22,579 nucleotides of DNA, taken from contig CAYVDI010000014.1 in the NCBI GenBank assembly GCA_964450795.1, forward strand, positions 1-22,579, written 5' to 3'. The stretch comes from JAGOTT01 sp964450795. Lineage in GTDB: Bacteria > Patescibacteriota > Minisyncoccia > Moranbacterales > UBA1568. This document shows, piece by piece, positions 5,152 to 12,796 of the stretch. How positions within the stretch are numbered: position 1 is the stretch's first letter; each line of letters starts with the position of its first letter. The position numbers and the translations under genes are program-made. The notes beneath the pieces are model-generated. The model was not told the origin of the DNA. It searched no databases and saw only the letters and a program-made list of their open reading frames with translations.

Positions 5152-7767
5152 ATGAACATCAACATCTTCACGCAGAAAAGTCAGGAAGCTCTCAGGCGGG
5201 CGCAGGAGAACGCGATGTCGCGGGGAAATCCGGAAATCCGTCCGGAACATCTCCTCTATGCGCTTCTCATCCAGGAGGATTCCATCGTGCCGTCGGTGCT
5301 TGCCGCGATCGACGCGGATATCGAGCATCTGAAGGGGGAAGCGCTCGGAGCGATCGATACTTTGCCCAAAGGTTCCGCCGGAGCGTCGGGACAGATGTTC
5401 GTCGCGCCACAGACCGCCAAGACTCTCGAAGCCGCGGAGAAGGAGATGGCGAAGATGGGCGACCGGTTCGTCTCGACCGAGCATCTCCTTCTCGCGCTCC
5501 TCTCCGAAGGCGGGCCGATAAGGGATGCGCTCGGGAAAGCGGGCGCGGCCTATGATGCCGTGCTCCAGGCACTCTCGAAACTCCGCGGGTCGGCACGGGT
5601 CGAAAGTGATACACCCGAGGCGTCGTACCGGGCGCTTGAGAAATATACGCTCAATCTCACGAAACTCGCCCGCGAGGAGAAGCTCGATCCGGTCATCGGT
5701 CGCGACGAGGAGATCCGCCGGGTGATGCAGGTGCTGTCGCGGCGGACGAAGAACAACCCGGTGCTCATCGGCGAGGCTGGAACGGGAAAGACGGCAATTG
5801 CCGAGGGGCTTGCCCAGCGCATCGTCTCCGGCGATGTTCCGGAAACGCTCAAGGGAAAGGAGATCATCTCGCTCGATCTCGGAGCGTTGCTTGCCGGCGC
5901 GAAATTCCGTGGTGAGTTCGAGGAGCGGCTCAAGGCCATTCTGAAAGAAGTCGAATCATCCGCCGATCACTTTATCCTTTTCATCGACGAGATCCATACG
6001 CTTGTTGGTGCCGGAGCGACCGACGGAGCGCTCGACGCGTCGAACATGCTCAAACCGGCGCTTGCTCGCGGGAAGCTCCGCACCGTCGGCGCGACGACGA
6101 TCAAGGAATATCAGAAATACATCGAGAAGGACGCGGCGTTCGAGCGGCGGTTCCAGCCGGTCTATGTGTCCGAACCGTCCGAGGAGGATGCGCTCGCGAT
6201 CCTGCGGGGCATCAAGGAGAAATATGAACTGCATCACGGTGTCCGTATCGAGGATGACGCGCTCGTGGCCGCTGTGAAGCTTTCGAAGCGGTATATCACC
6301 GAGCGGTTCCTGCCGGACAAGGCGATCGATCTTATCGACGAGGCCGCATCCTTGCGGAAGATGGAAATCGATTCCATGCCGACCGAGCTTGACACGCTTG
6401 AACGGAATATCCGTCGGATGGAGATCGAGAAACGGGCGCTCGAGAAGGACGATGATGTGAAATCGAGGAAGAAGGTCTTGGAGATAGATCGTGAACTCGC
6501 CGAGCTCCGCGAAAAATCGGGAAAACTCTCCGTACAGTGGAAGGGCGAGCGCGACCTGATTCAGGGGCTCCGGAAGCACAAGGAGGAGATCGACCGGCTC
6601 CGTGGACAGGCGGACGCGGCGGAGCGCGAAGGGAAACTCGACCTGGTCGCGGAGATCCGTTATGGGCGTATCCCGGAAACCGAGAAGTTGCTTGCTGCCG
6701 AGGAAAAGAAGCTCGCGAAGCTTCAGAAACAGGGTTCCATCCTCCACGAGGAGATAACGGAGGAGGATATCGCCGCGGTCGTCTCGAAATGGACCGGTGT
6801 TCCCGTCTCGAAGATGCTCGAAGGGGAATCGGGGAAACTCGTCGCTATGGAAAAAGAGCTCGGCAAACGCGTTGTCGGCCAATCCGATGCGATCCGTGCG
6901 GTGTCGAACGCGATCCGCCGGAGTCGTGCGGGTCTCGGGGAAGAGGGTCGTCCGATCGGTTCGTTCATCTTTCTCGGGTCGACCGGTGTCGGAAAGACCG
7001 AGCTCGCGAAAGCACTTGCCGGATTCCTGTTCGACGATGAGCACTCGCTTGTCCGGGTTGACATGAGCGAATATATGGAATCCCACTCGACTGCGAAGCT
7101 CATCGGATCGCCTCCGGGATATGTCGGCTATGACGAGGGCGGACAGCTCACCGAGAAGATCCGGCGTCGCCCGTACGCGGTCATCTTGTTCGACGAGATC
7201 GAGAAGGCGCATCCTGACGTGTTCAACATCCTTCTCCAGATTCTCGATGACGGTCGGCTCACGGATGCGAAAGGCCGGACGGTGTCTTTCAAGAACACGG
7301 TGATCATCATGACGTCGAATGCCGGTTCGGACGTGCTCGCCAAATCGGACGATCTCGGATTCCGTGAGACGAAACGGACGGACGGTGATCTCCGGGAGGA
7401 TGATATGCGCACCAAGGTGATGTCGAGTCTCAAGGAGACGTTCCGCCCGGAATTCCTGAACCGCATCGACGAGATCGTCATCTTCCATCCGCTCGGACCG
7501 GATATGATCCGGAAGATTGTCGATATCCAGCTCTCGCTCGTCACGGAGCGGCTCGCGGTGAAGGAGATTTCCGTCGAGTTTTCCGATGCGCTTCGGGATG
7601 AGCTCGCGAGGCGCGGATTCGATCCGTTCTATGGTGCGCGACCGCTCAAGCGGGTCATCCAGAATGAGATTCTTGATCCGCTCTCGCTTGAAGTCATCGA
7701 AGGAAAAGCCGTTCCCGGGAAAACCGTCACGGTCGACGTGAGGAAGGGGAAGATTGTTTTCGGATGA
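5152..7767 (+). CDS. clpB: ClpB protein disaggregase (Hsp100)
   Basis: 871 aa, the usual ClpB length. The order is: Clp N-domain repeats (1-145); AAA+ module 1 with Walker A GEAGTGKT (207-214), pore-loop segment AGAKFRGEFEERL (about 248-260), Walker B FIDEIH (about 277-282) and arginine fingers in FERRF; a long coiled-coil middle domain (about 405-530) rich in E/K/R that marks ClpB rather than ClpA/ClpC; and AAA+ module 2 with GSTGVGKTEL (609-618), the pore loop SPPGYVGYDEGG, Walker B LFDEIEKAHP and FRPEFLNRID. All key residues look intact. ClpB solubilises aggregated proteins with DnaK. There is no ClpP-binding tripeptide to argue for a protease role. A CIRCE-like element upstream suggests heat-shock control by HrcA. 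The start has CATATG and no Shine-Dalgarno. Confidence 0.97.
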   Translation: MNINIFTQKSQEALRRAQENAMSRGNPEIRPEHLLYALLIQEDSIVPSVLAAIDADIEHLKGEALGAIDTLPKGSAGASGQMFVAPQTAKTLEAAEKEMAKMGDRFVSTEHLLLALLSEGGPIRDALGKAGAAYDAVLQALSKLRGSARVESDTPEASYRALEKYTLNLTKLAREEKLDPVIGRDEEIRRVMQVLSRRTKNNPVLIGEAGTGKTAIAEGLAQRIVSGDVPETLKGKEIISLDLGALLAGAKFRGEFEERLKAILKEVESSADHFILFIDEIHTLVGAGATDGALDASNMLKPALARGKLRTVGATTIKEYQKYIEKDAAFERRFQPVYVSEPSEEDALAILRGIKEKYELHHGVRIEDDALVAAVKLSKRYITERFLPDKAIDLIDEAASLRKMEIDSMPTELDTLERNIRRMEIEKRALEKDDDVKSRKKVLEIDRELAELREKSGKLSVQWKGERDLIQGLRKHKEEIDRLRGQADAAEREGKLDLVAEIRYGRIPETEKLLAAEEKKLAKLQKQGSILHEEITEEDIAAVVSKWTGVPVSKMLEGESGKLVAMEKELGKRVVGQSDAIRAVSNAIRRSRAGLGEEGRPIGSFIFLGSTGVGKTELAKALAGFLFDDEHSLVRVDMSEYMESHSTAKLIGSPPGYVGYDEGGQLTEKIRRRPYAVILFDEIEKAHPDVFNILLQILDDGRLTDAKGRTVSFKNTVIIMTSNAGSDVLAKSDDLGFRETKRTDGDLREDDMRTKVMSSLKETFRPEFLNRIDEIVIFHPLGPDMIRKIVDIQLSLVTERLAVKEISVEFSDALRDELARRGFDPFYGARPLKRVIQNEILDPLSLEVIEGKAVPGKTVTVDVRKGKIVFG

Positions 7768-7774
7768 TACGGCA

Positions 7775-7803
7775 TTGACGTCTATCCGGAGAACCCATAG
7801 AGT
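7775..7803 (+). promoter_or_regulatory. Promoter of the orphan small gene after clpB
   Basis: TTGACG (7775-7780), 17-bp spacer, TAGAGT (7798-7803), starting 8 bases after the clpB stop. I see no terminator between clpB and this promoter, so read-through is also possible. Confidence 0.5.
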
Positions 7804-7838
7804 ACGGGTGTAGTTCCTTATATGAGGAGGGCAATGTC

Positions 7839-8180
7839 ATGAGAAATGCCATTCAGGTAGTGTTTTCCACGGGCGAAGTTCTCGGCATGTATCTCGGCAA
7901 TGGACGCTTTTCCGTTACCAGGTTCAAGCGGATCTTCCGGAAGAAGGTTCGGGGCGTCCTCTCCGGACGGCACCGGGAACTTTACGGAACGGATCTCGAG
8001 GTAGGTCGTGTCGCTGTACGGGAAGTCGACGAGATGACCCCGAAGGATTTCTTTCTCGATGTCTCCTGCCTGTCGGATGGGAGGGTCAGGTGGCGTCAGA
8101 CGTTCCGGTATGTCTTCGATTCACCTGGCCAAAGCTTGTGCGGGTCTCTCATTCCCGGTCGGAGGCGCTATGCGAAATGA
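7839..8180 (+). CDS. Hypothetical basic small protein
   Basis: 113 aa, not recognised. The start is supported by GAGGAGG 8 bases upstream and its own promoter. The protein is rich in Arg/Lys, with a basic patch around residues 28-46 (RFKRIFRKKVRG, SGRHRELYG). It has no signal peptide, membrane span or known nucleotide-binding motif. Its stop overlaps an ATG (8177) of the following membrane-protein frame, but that gene more likely starts at 8213. Cytoplasmic and possibly nucleic-acid binding by composition only; no function is claimed. Confidence 0.65.
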   Translation: MRNAIQVVFSTGEVLGMYLGNGRFSVTRFKRIFRKKVRGVLSGRHRELYGTDLEVGRVAVREVDEMTPKDFFLDVSCLSDGRVRWRQTFRYVFDSPGQSLCGSLIPGRRRYAK

Positions 8181-8212
8181 CGATAGGTCGGGGCGGTAGA
8201 GGAGAATATCCC

Positions 8213-9052
8213 ATGCCGCCCTTTTCCATTTCTGCCCGCTTGAAAGGAATTCTTCGAACTGGTAAGCTCGAATCGGTACTTCATTTCTCATCGTTCATGC
8301 TTTTCCATTTCACCATTCTGTTCTGGTCGATCGCGTTCTTCTTCGGGATGTGGTCCGTATCGTCGGATGAGAATATCCCGTTCTGGAGCGGATACCTGTT
8401 TTCCATAGGAGCGCTCGCGATCATTTCGCTCGTTTCGGCGAAACGTATCACGAAGCGTCTGCGGAACAGTTTCGTGCCGCTTCTCCTCTCGTTTTCGGCG
8501 CCCTCCCTCCTTTCGCTCATCGACGCGCGCGGGGAGAAGTTCGCGTTCTCGCTTCTCTCCGCGGCGATGTTCTATGTCGCGTTCCTCGCGTTGTATCGGA
8601 TCCGATTCGCTCCGTCGGATCGCACCGCGCGGTCGTTCCTGTCCATATCCGCTCTCGCAGCACTCTTCTTCTTCTACTCCGCGGCATACGGATTCTATCT
8701 TAATTTTTCCGTTCCGCTCTCGACGCTTGTCGCCGCTTTCGCGTGCGGTTCGTTCGGGGCCGCCTACCAGACCCTTTTCTCCGTTCTCCCGAAAAATCGG
8801 ACACGCGTCGCGTTGTATTCTCTCGTCATCGCGTTCGGGATGGGGGAAATCTCCTGGATGCTTTCCTTCTGGCCGTTCGGATACCTGACGTCGGGAGCGG
8901 CCGCGCTCGGGTTCTTCTTCATGCTCTGGGATATGGCGAATTCCCTCTTCACGGGGACGCTCTCGCGCAAGCGGACCATCGTGTATCTGGTAACCGTGCT
9001 CGCTCTTGTCGGACTTCTTATCGGGACGTCGCCGTGGAATATTCGTGCGTGA
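8213..9052 (+). CDS. Polytopic membrane protein of unknown function
   Basis: 279 aa from ATG 8213, chosen because GGAG lies about 9 bases upstream; in-frame ATG 8177 would overlap the previous stop but lacks a ribosome site. After a short cytoplasmic-looking N-terminus it has about eight hydrophobic spans: one near residues 22-45, another in the 50s-60s, then pairs through to the C-terminus. Connecting loops are short and basic (SAKRITKRLRN, LYRIRFAPSDRTARS). There is no transporter signature I recognise. It shares strand and close spacing (33 bases) with the basic small protein before it, so the two may form an operon. A small hairpin (GACCG/CGGTC, 9051-9064) overlaps its stop, and a better terminator-like hairpin follows at 9133. 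Confidence 0.75.
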   Translation: MPPFSISARLKGILRTGKLESVLHFSSFMLFHFTILFWSIAFFFGMWSVSSDENIPFWSGYLFSIGALAIISLVSAKRITKRLRNSFVPLLLSFSAPSLLSLIDARGEKFAFSLLSAAMFYVAFLALYRIRFAPSDRTARSFLSISALAALFFFYSAAYGFYLNFSVPLSTLVAAFACGSFGAAYQTLFSVLPKNRTRVALYSLVIAFGMGEISWMLSFWPFGYLTSGAAALGFFFMLWDMANSLFTGTLSRKRTIVYLVTVLALVGLLIGTSPWNIRA

Positions 9053-9132
9053 CCGAAGCCGGTCCTGGCCTCGTTTTCGGATCAGAAAGCCCGGAAAGCC
9101 GATAATCCTTGCTTTCTCCCCGGGAATATGGT

Positions 9133-9163
9133 ATCCCTCTAGCGGGGGATTTTTTCATTTTTT
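9133..9163 (+). terminator. Terminator-like hairpin directly before the HtrA-like gene
   Basis: ATCCCTC (9133-9139), loop TAGC, GGGGGAT (9144-9150): seven pairs including one T-G wobble. It is followed by a T-rich run (TTTTTTC, then TTTTTT to 9163). It ends only four bases before the next start codon, so it is either a true terminator with read-through or an attenuator. Confidence 0.7.
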
Positions 9164-9166
9164 CCT

Positions 9167-10342
9167 ATGGAAAAGGCAAAAAAGGTATTTCGAATAGGAC
9201 TGATCGTGCTCTTCGTTTTTCTGGTGGGCGGTTTTGGCGGGGTGATCATGCGGGAACGGGTGATACCGTCCCTTCTGGCATCGTTCCCGTCCCTTTCCCG
9301 AGTACCGATGTTTCAGAATATTGCCGGGAATGTGACGGTCATCGAGAAAACCGAACAGCTCGTCGTCCGGGAAGACGACTCCGTCGATGCGATCGTTTCT
9401 CAGCCGTCCACGGCGGTCGTGAACATCATCGCGTCGGAGGCGGGCAACGGAACGACGACGCTCTTCCATCCCGGGAAGAGCCGGACCGGAGTGCTTCTCA
9501 CGAATGACGGACTGATAGCGACGTATGGCAACCCGTTTCCGGAGGTCCGCGAAGGAAGCGAGGGTCTTTCCTATGCCGCGCTTCTTTTCGATGGCACGAG
9601 CCACGAGGCGAAACTCGTCGGCGAGGATCCGCTGACCAATCTCACTTTTTTCCGTATCGACGGGGGAAATTTCCCGGCGATCGCGCTCGCGAACTCCGAC
9701 GACTCCAGGCCGGGGACGAAACTGGTGGCGATCGGAAATTCGTTCGAGGAATATCAGAACCGGTTTTCGATCGGCGTGCTTTCGAATCGGAACAAGACAT
9801 TCAATCTTTCGGGGAAGACGGTCGCCTCTACCGAGAAATGGGAGGGAGTGTTCGAGATGGACCTCGCGAACGCGGGCGAATATATCGGCGGTCCGGCAGT
9901 GAATTTCCGCGGCGAAATGGTCGGGTTGTTCGGAAGCCAGATGATCGACGGGAAAGACGCCTTTTTCCTCCTGCCGTCGAACGTCGTGCGGGATGCCATG
10001 CGTCTCGCGATAAGCGAAGGATTCGATACGCGGCCTTCATTCGGGGCGTATTACCTCACGCTCACGAAGGCATCCGCGTTCGGATCCGGTGCCGATGCTC
10101 GTGACCGCGGCGCGCTCGTCTATTCTCCCTCCGGGAAGACGGGACTTGCGGTGCTTGCCGGTTCATCCGCGGAGGCGGCGGGTCTTCGTGTCGGGGACAT
10201 AGTGACTGCGGTCGGTGGGCGGGAAGTAAATCTTGATAATCCGCTCTCGGTTGCCCTGGGTCGTTTCCGGAAAGGTGATACGGTCGAGTTGACCGTTGTC
10301 CGTAGCGGAAAGGAGATTCCGGTATCCGTCATGCTGAAGTAG
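9167..10342 (+). CDS. Membrane-anchored HtrA/DegP-like PDZ protein with lost catalytic triad
   Basis: 391 aa. One N-terminal membrane anchor (about 9-28) puts the rest outside the membrane. Residues 75-285 follow the trypsin-like HtrA fold: TGVLLTNDGLIATYGNP (107-123), GEDPLTNL (152-159), AIGNSF and GEYIGGPAVNFRGEMVG (237-253). Aligned with DegP/DegS signatures, the catalytic His of TNNHV is N122, the Asp of DxxxDL is N158, and the Ser of GNSGGP is I240. All three are replaced, so it should not cut peptides. Residues about 292-391 are a PDZ domain (GLAVLAGSSAEAAGLRVGDIVTAV). A role as an extracytoplasmic binding or sensing pseudoprotease is inference. The start is TTTCCTATG with no Shine-Dalgarno, four bases after a terminator-like hairpin; no separate promoter is evident. 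Confidence 0.85.
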   Translation: MEKAKKVFRIGLIVLFVFLVGGFGGVIMRERVIPSLLASFPSLSRVPMFQNIAGNVTVIEKTEQLVVREDDSVDAIVSQPSTAVVNIIASEAGNGTTTLFHPGKSRTGVLLTNDGLIATYGNPFPEVREGSEGLSYAALLFDGTSHEAKLVGEDPLTNLTFFRIDGGNFPAIALANSDDSRPGTKLVAIGNSFEEYQNRFSIGVLSNRNKTFNLSGKTVASTEKWEGVFEMDLANAGEYIGGPAVNFRGEMVGLFGSQMIDGKDAFFLLPSNVVRDAMRLAISEGFDTRPSFGAYYLTLTKASAFGSGADARDRGALVYSPSGKTGLAVLAGSSAEAAGLRVGDIVTAVGGREVNLDNPLSVALGRFRKGDTVELTVVRSGKEIPVSVMLK

Positions 10343-10347
10343 CGGTA

Positions 10348-10376
10348 TTGACGGGAATACCATTGCATGGTATTAT
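10348..10376 (+). promoter_or_regulatory. Promoter of the second orphan small gene
   Basis: TTGACG (10348-10353), 17-bp spacer, TATTAT (10371-10376). It shows that the in-frame ATG at 10367, which overlaps the -10, is not the start. Confidence 0.75.
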
Positions 10377-10411
10377 ATCTTGTCGTAGTTTCTTTGAAAA
10401 GGAGCCGGGCC

Positions 10412-10705
10412 ATGAAAAATTTCCATCGACGTTACCCCCGAGCCACGGGAAGCGTGCGTGTGCTTTTCCGGAAGAAAGGGGGTCATGTGTCGGGATCGGT
10501 CATCCCGGAGGAAGGACATGAGAAGACGGTAGCCGCCGTTCTCGAGCGTTTTTTCCTCGGATGGTGTGGGAAACGGTGTTTTGTGGATTACGGTTTTGCC
10601 ATGTTCACGGGGATTCCGTTTTCCGTCAGGGGGCGACATATCACGTGTCGTCTTCCGGCGGCGCTCCGTCGGGCTGGATTCGCCGTCCAGAGATGGAAGC
10701 CCTAG
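10412..10705 (+). CDS. Hypothetical basic small protein
   Basis: 97 aa from ATG 10412, chosen for AAAAGGAG 7 bases upstream and because the promoter lies between it and the earlier ATG. Not recognised. It is rich in Arg, His, Phe and Gly, with two cysteines in FLGWCGKRCF (about 48-57) and a third in HITCRLP; no membrane span or signal peptide. It is monocistronic: promoter, gene and strong terminator all lie within 400 bases, so it is expressed on its own. The promoter and terminator make a real gene likely even without homology. Confidence 0.7.
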   Translation: MKNFHRRYPRATGSVRVLFRKKGGHVSGSVIPEEGHEKTVAAVLERFFLGWCGKRCFVDYGFAMFTGIPFSVRGRHITCRLPAALRRAGFAVQRWKP

Positions 10706-10713
10706 GTGTTCGC

Positions 10714-10745
10714 GCGGGAAGGATTATCCTTCCCGCTTTTCTTTT
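10714..10745 (+). terminator. Strong rho-independent terminator
   Basis: Perfect 10-bp stem GCGGGAAGGA (10714-10723) / TCCTTCCCGC (10727-10736) with a TTA loop, then TTTTCTTTT. It ends the small gene, and its T tail runs into the -35 of the next promoter. Confidence 0.95.
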
Positions 10746-10772
10746 GACCAGGGAAGGGGAATCGGATAGTAT
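10744..10772 (+). promoter_or_regulatory. Promoter of the proS operon
   Basis: TTGACC (10744-10749), 17-bp spacer, TAGTAT (10767-10772). The -35 shares bases with the T tail of the preceding terminator. Start codon 31 bases downstream of the -10. Confidence 0.65.
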
Positions 10773-10803
10773 GAAGGGGAATCGTATCCGATAACGAAAG
10801 CCT

Positions 10804-12051
10804 ATGCGCCAGTCACAGCTGTTCACGAAAGCGCGCCGCGAAGCGCCGAAGGACGAAGAGAGCAGGAATGCCCAGCTCCTCATCCGTGCCGGGTATATCC
10901 ATAAGGAGATGGCAGGTGTCTACGCGTATCTGCCGCTCGGTCGTCGCGTATTCGAGAAAATCGTAGGCGTTATCCGCGAGGAGATGAATGCTCTTGGCGG
11001 ACAGGAGGTGTCCATGACCGCGCTCCAGAACCCCGATATCTGGAAGGTGACCGATCGGTGGGACGACGGGAAAGTCGACAATTGGTTCAAGACGAAACTG
11101 AAGAGCGGGTCCGAACTCTCGCTCGGGTTCACTCATGAGGAGCCGATGGCGAACATGATGCGGCCGTTCATTCAGTCGTACCGGGACCTTCCGAAGTATG
11201 TCTACCAGTTCCAGACGAAATTCCGTAACGAGACGCGCGCGAAATCAGGTATCATGCGCGGAAGGGAATTCGTGATGAAGGACCTGTATTCGTTCTCGCG
11301 ATCGCAGGAGGAGCTCGACGCGTTTTATGAGGAAGCTGGTGCCGCGTATGCCCGCATCTTCGAGCGGGTCGGTATCGGGTCGAAGACGTACAGGACTTTC
11401 GCGTCGGGCGGCGTGTTCGCGAAATACAGCCATGAATACCAGACGATCTGCGACGCCGGCGAGGATGTCATCTACGTGGACAAGGAGAGAGGGATAGCGA
11501 TCAACAAGGAAGTTTATACCGACGAGGTGATCGCTGATCTCGGTCTTGAGAGAGGGAAGCTTGTCGAAGAGAAATCGATCGAGGTCGGAAACATCTTCAA
11601 GCTCGGGACGAGATTTTCGGAATCACTCGGGCTCGTTTTCAAGGACGAGAACGGGGAGTCGAAGTCGGTCGTCATGGGATCGTATGGCATCGGTCCGGGC
11701 CGACTCATGGGAACGATCGCGGAACTGCTTTCCGACGAGAAGGGACTCGTCTGGCCGGAAGCGGTGGCGCCGTTCCGCGTCCATATCCTCTCGATTGGAC
11801 AGGACGAAGCCGCCGCGAGGCTGTATGACGACTTCACGGCGGAGGGAATCGAGACGCTCTATGATGACCGAGACCTGCGCGCCGGCGAGAAGTTCGCCGA
11901 GAGCGACCTACTCGGCATCCCGTACCGCATTGTTATAGGGAAGCGCTATGCCGAGGACGGCATGGCGGAGGTGAAAAAACGAACGGACGGAGAGGCGGAA
12001 TTTATTCTGGTCAAGGAGCTTCTTCCGCTTTTCGCGGGTTCCGGACATTGA
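10804..12051 (+). CDS. proS: Proline-tRNA ligase, short form without the editing insertion
   Basis: 415 aa class II aminoacyl-tRNA synthetase that charges tRNA(Pro). Motif 2 is visible in FRNETRAKSGIMRGREFVMKDLYSF (about 141-165) and motif 3 in SYGIGPGRLMGTIAE (about 296-310). The C-terminal 100 residues are the anticodon-binding domain. Typical bacterial ProRS is about 570 aa because an editing domain (INS, YbaK-like) sits between motifs 2 and 3. Here only about 130 residues separate them, so the editing domain is absent, and mischarged Ala-tRNA(Pro) would need clearing in trans or be tolerated. The start has the context GCCTATG with only a weak GAAAG upstream. The UMP kinase gene follows after 12 bases. 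Confidence 0.95.
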   Translation: MRQSQLFTKARREAPKDEESRNAQLLIRAGYIHKEMAGVYAYLPLGRRVFEKIVGVIREEMNALGGQEVSMTALQNPDIWKVTDRWDDGKVDNWFKTKLKSGSELSLGFTHEEPMANMMRPFIQSYRDLPKYVYQFQTKFRNETRAKSGIMRGREFVMKDLYSFSRSQEELDAFYEEAGAAYARIFERVGIGSKTYRTFASGGVFAKYSHEYQTICDAGEDVIYVDKERGIAINKEVYTDEVIADLGLERGKLVEEKSIEVGNIFKLGTRFSESLGLVFKDENGESKSVVMGSYGIGPGRLMGTIAELLSDEKGLVWPEAVAPFRVHILSIGQDEAAARLYDDFTAEGIETLYDDRDLRAGEKFAESDLLGIPYRIVIGKRYAEDGMAEVKKRTDGEAEFILVKELLPLFAGSGH

Positions 12052-12063
12052 TAGACGATTCCT

Positions 12064-12786
12064 ATGGAAACCGTATCGAAAAATCGCATCATCATCTCGC
12101 TCGGCGGATCGCTTATCGTGCCGGACGGGATCGATTGGAAATTTCTCAAGGGATTCAAGGAGCTTATCGAAGGCGAGATAGCGAAAGGGAAAACATTCAT
12201 TCTCGTGACCGGCGGCGGTCGGACCGCCCGTTCATACATCGACGCGGCGAGTTTTATCGCGCCGGTGTCGGACGAGGACCGGGACTGGCTTGGGATCCAC
12301 TCGACACGATTGAACGCACATCTCGTCCGGACGATCTTCCGCGACCACGCGTACCCGCGGATCAATACGAACCCGCACGATCTCGACGATTTCTATCTCG
12401 CGAAGGATCCGATCCTCGTGGCGGCAGGCTGGCGCCCCGGACATTCGACCGATTACGATGCGGTGCTCCTTGGGAAGTATCTCGACGCGACGAAGATCGC
12501 CAACCTTTCGAATATCAGCTACGTGTACGACAAGGATCCGAACGAGCACGCGGATGCGAAACGCTTCGACGTGATGACGTGGAAGGAATTCCGCGGAATC
12601 GTCGGCGAGGAGTGGAGCCCGGGACTCAATACGCCGTTCGATCCGATCGCGGCACGACTCGCCGAACAGGAAGGAATGGAAGTCGCTATCCTCTCGGGCG
12701 GCGATCTCCCGAATCTGAAGAAATACCTCGACGACGAATCGTTCGATGGAACGATCATCAAGGATGTGAAGTTGGAGGTAGGATAA
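12064..12786 (+). CDS. pyrH: UMP kinase, archaeal-like type
   Basis: 240 aa, amino-acid-kinase fold. Nucleotide-binding motifs are SLGGSLIVP (13-21) and VTGGGRTARSYI (near 50-61); the UMP-site region LGIHSTRLNAHLVR, ISYVYDKDP and the C-terminal SGGD also fit. It converts UMP to UDP, feeding nucleotide and UDP-sugar synthesis; the latter links it loosely to the sugar genes nearby. The motif pattern and spacing look more like archaeal UMP kinases than the usual bacterial PyrH, as I would expect in Patescibacteria, though I have run no alignment. The start has TTCCTATG and no Shine-Dalgarno. It lies 12 bases after proS and 10 bases before a glycosyltransferase, in one operon. Confidence 0.88.
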   Translation: METVSKNRIIISLGGSLIVPDGIDWKFLKGFKELIEGEIAKGKTFILVTGGGRTARSYIDAASFIAPVSDEDRDWLGIHSTRLNAHLVRTIFRDHAYPRINTNPHDLDDFYLAKDPILVAAGWRPGHSTDYDAVLLGKYLDATKIANLSNISYVYDKDPNEHADAKRFDVMTWKEFRGIVGEEWSPGLNTPFDPIAARLAEQEGMEVAILSGGDLPNLKKYLDDESFDGTIIKDVKLEVG

Positions 12787-12796
12787 CTTCGAATCG

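Noticed and set aside
5956..7488. A 510-codon frame opposite clpB
   Set aside because: Codon-bias shadow; clpB on the plus strand is complete and unambiguous.
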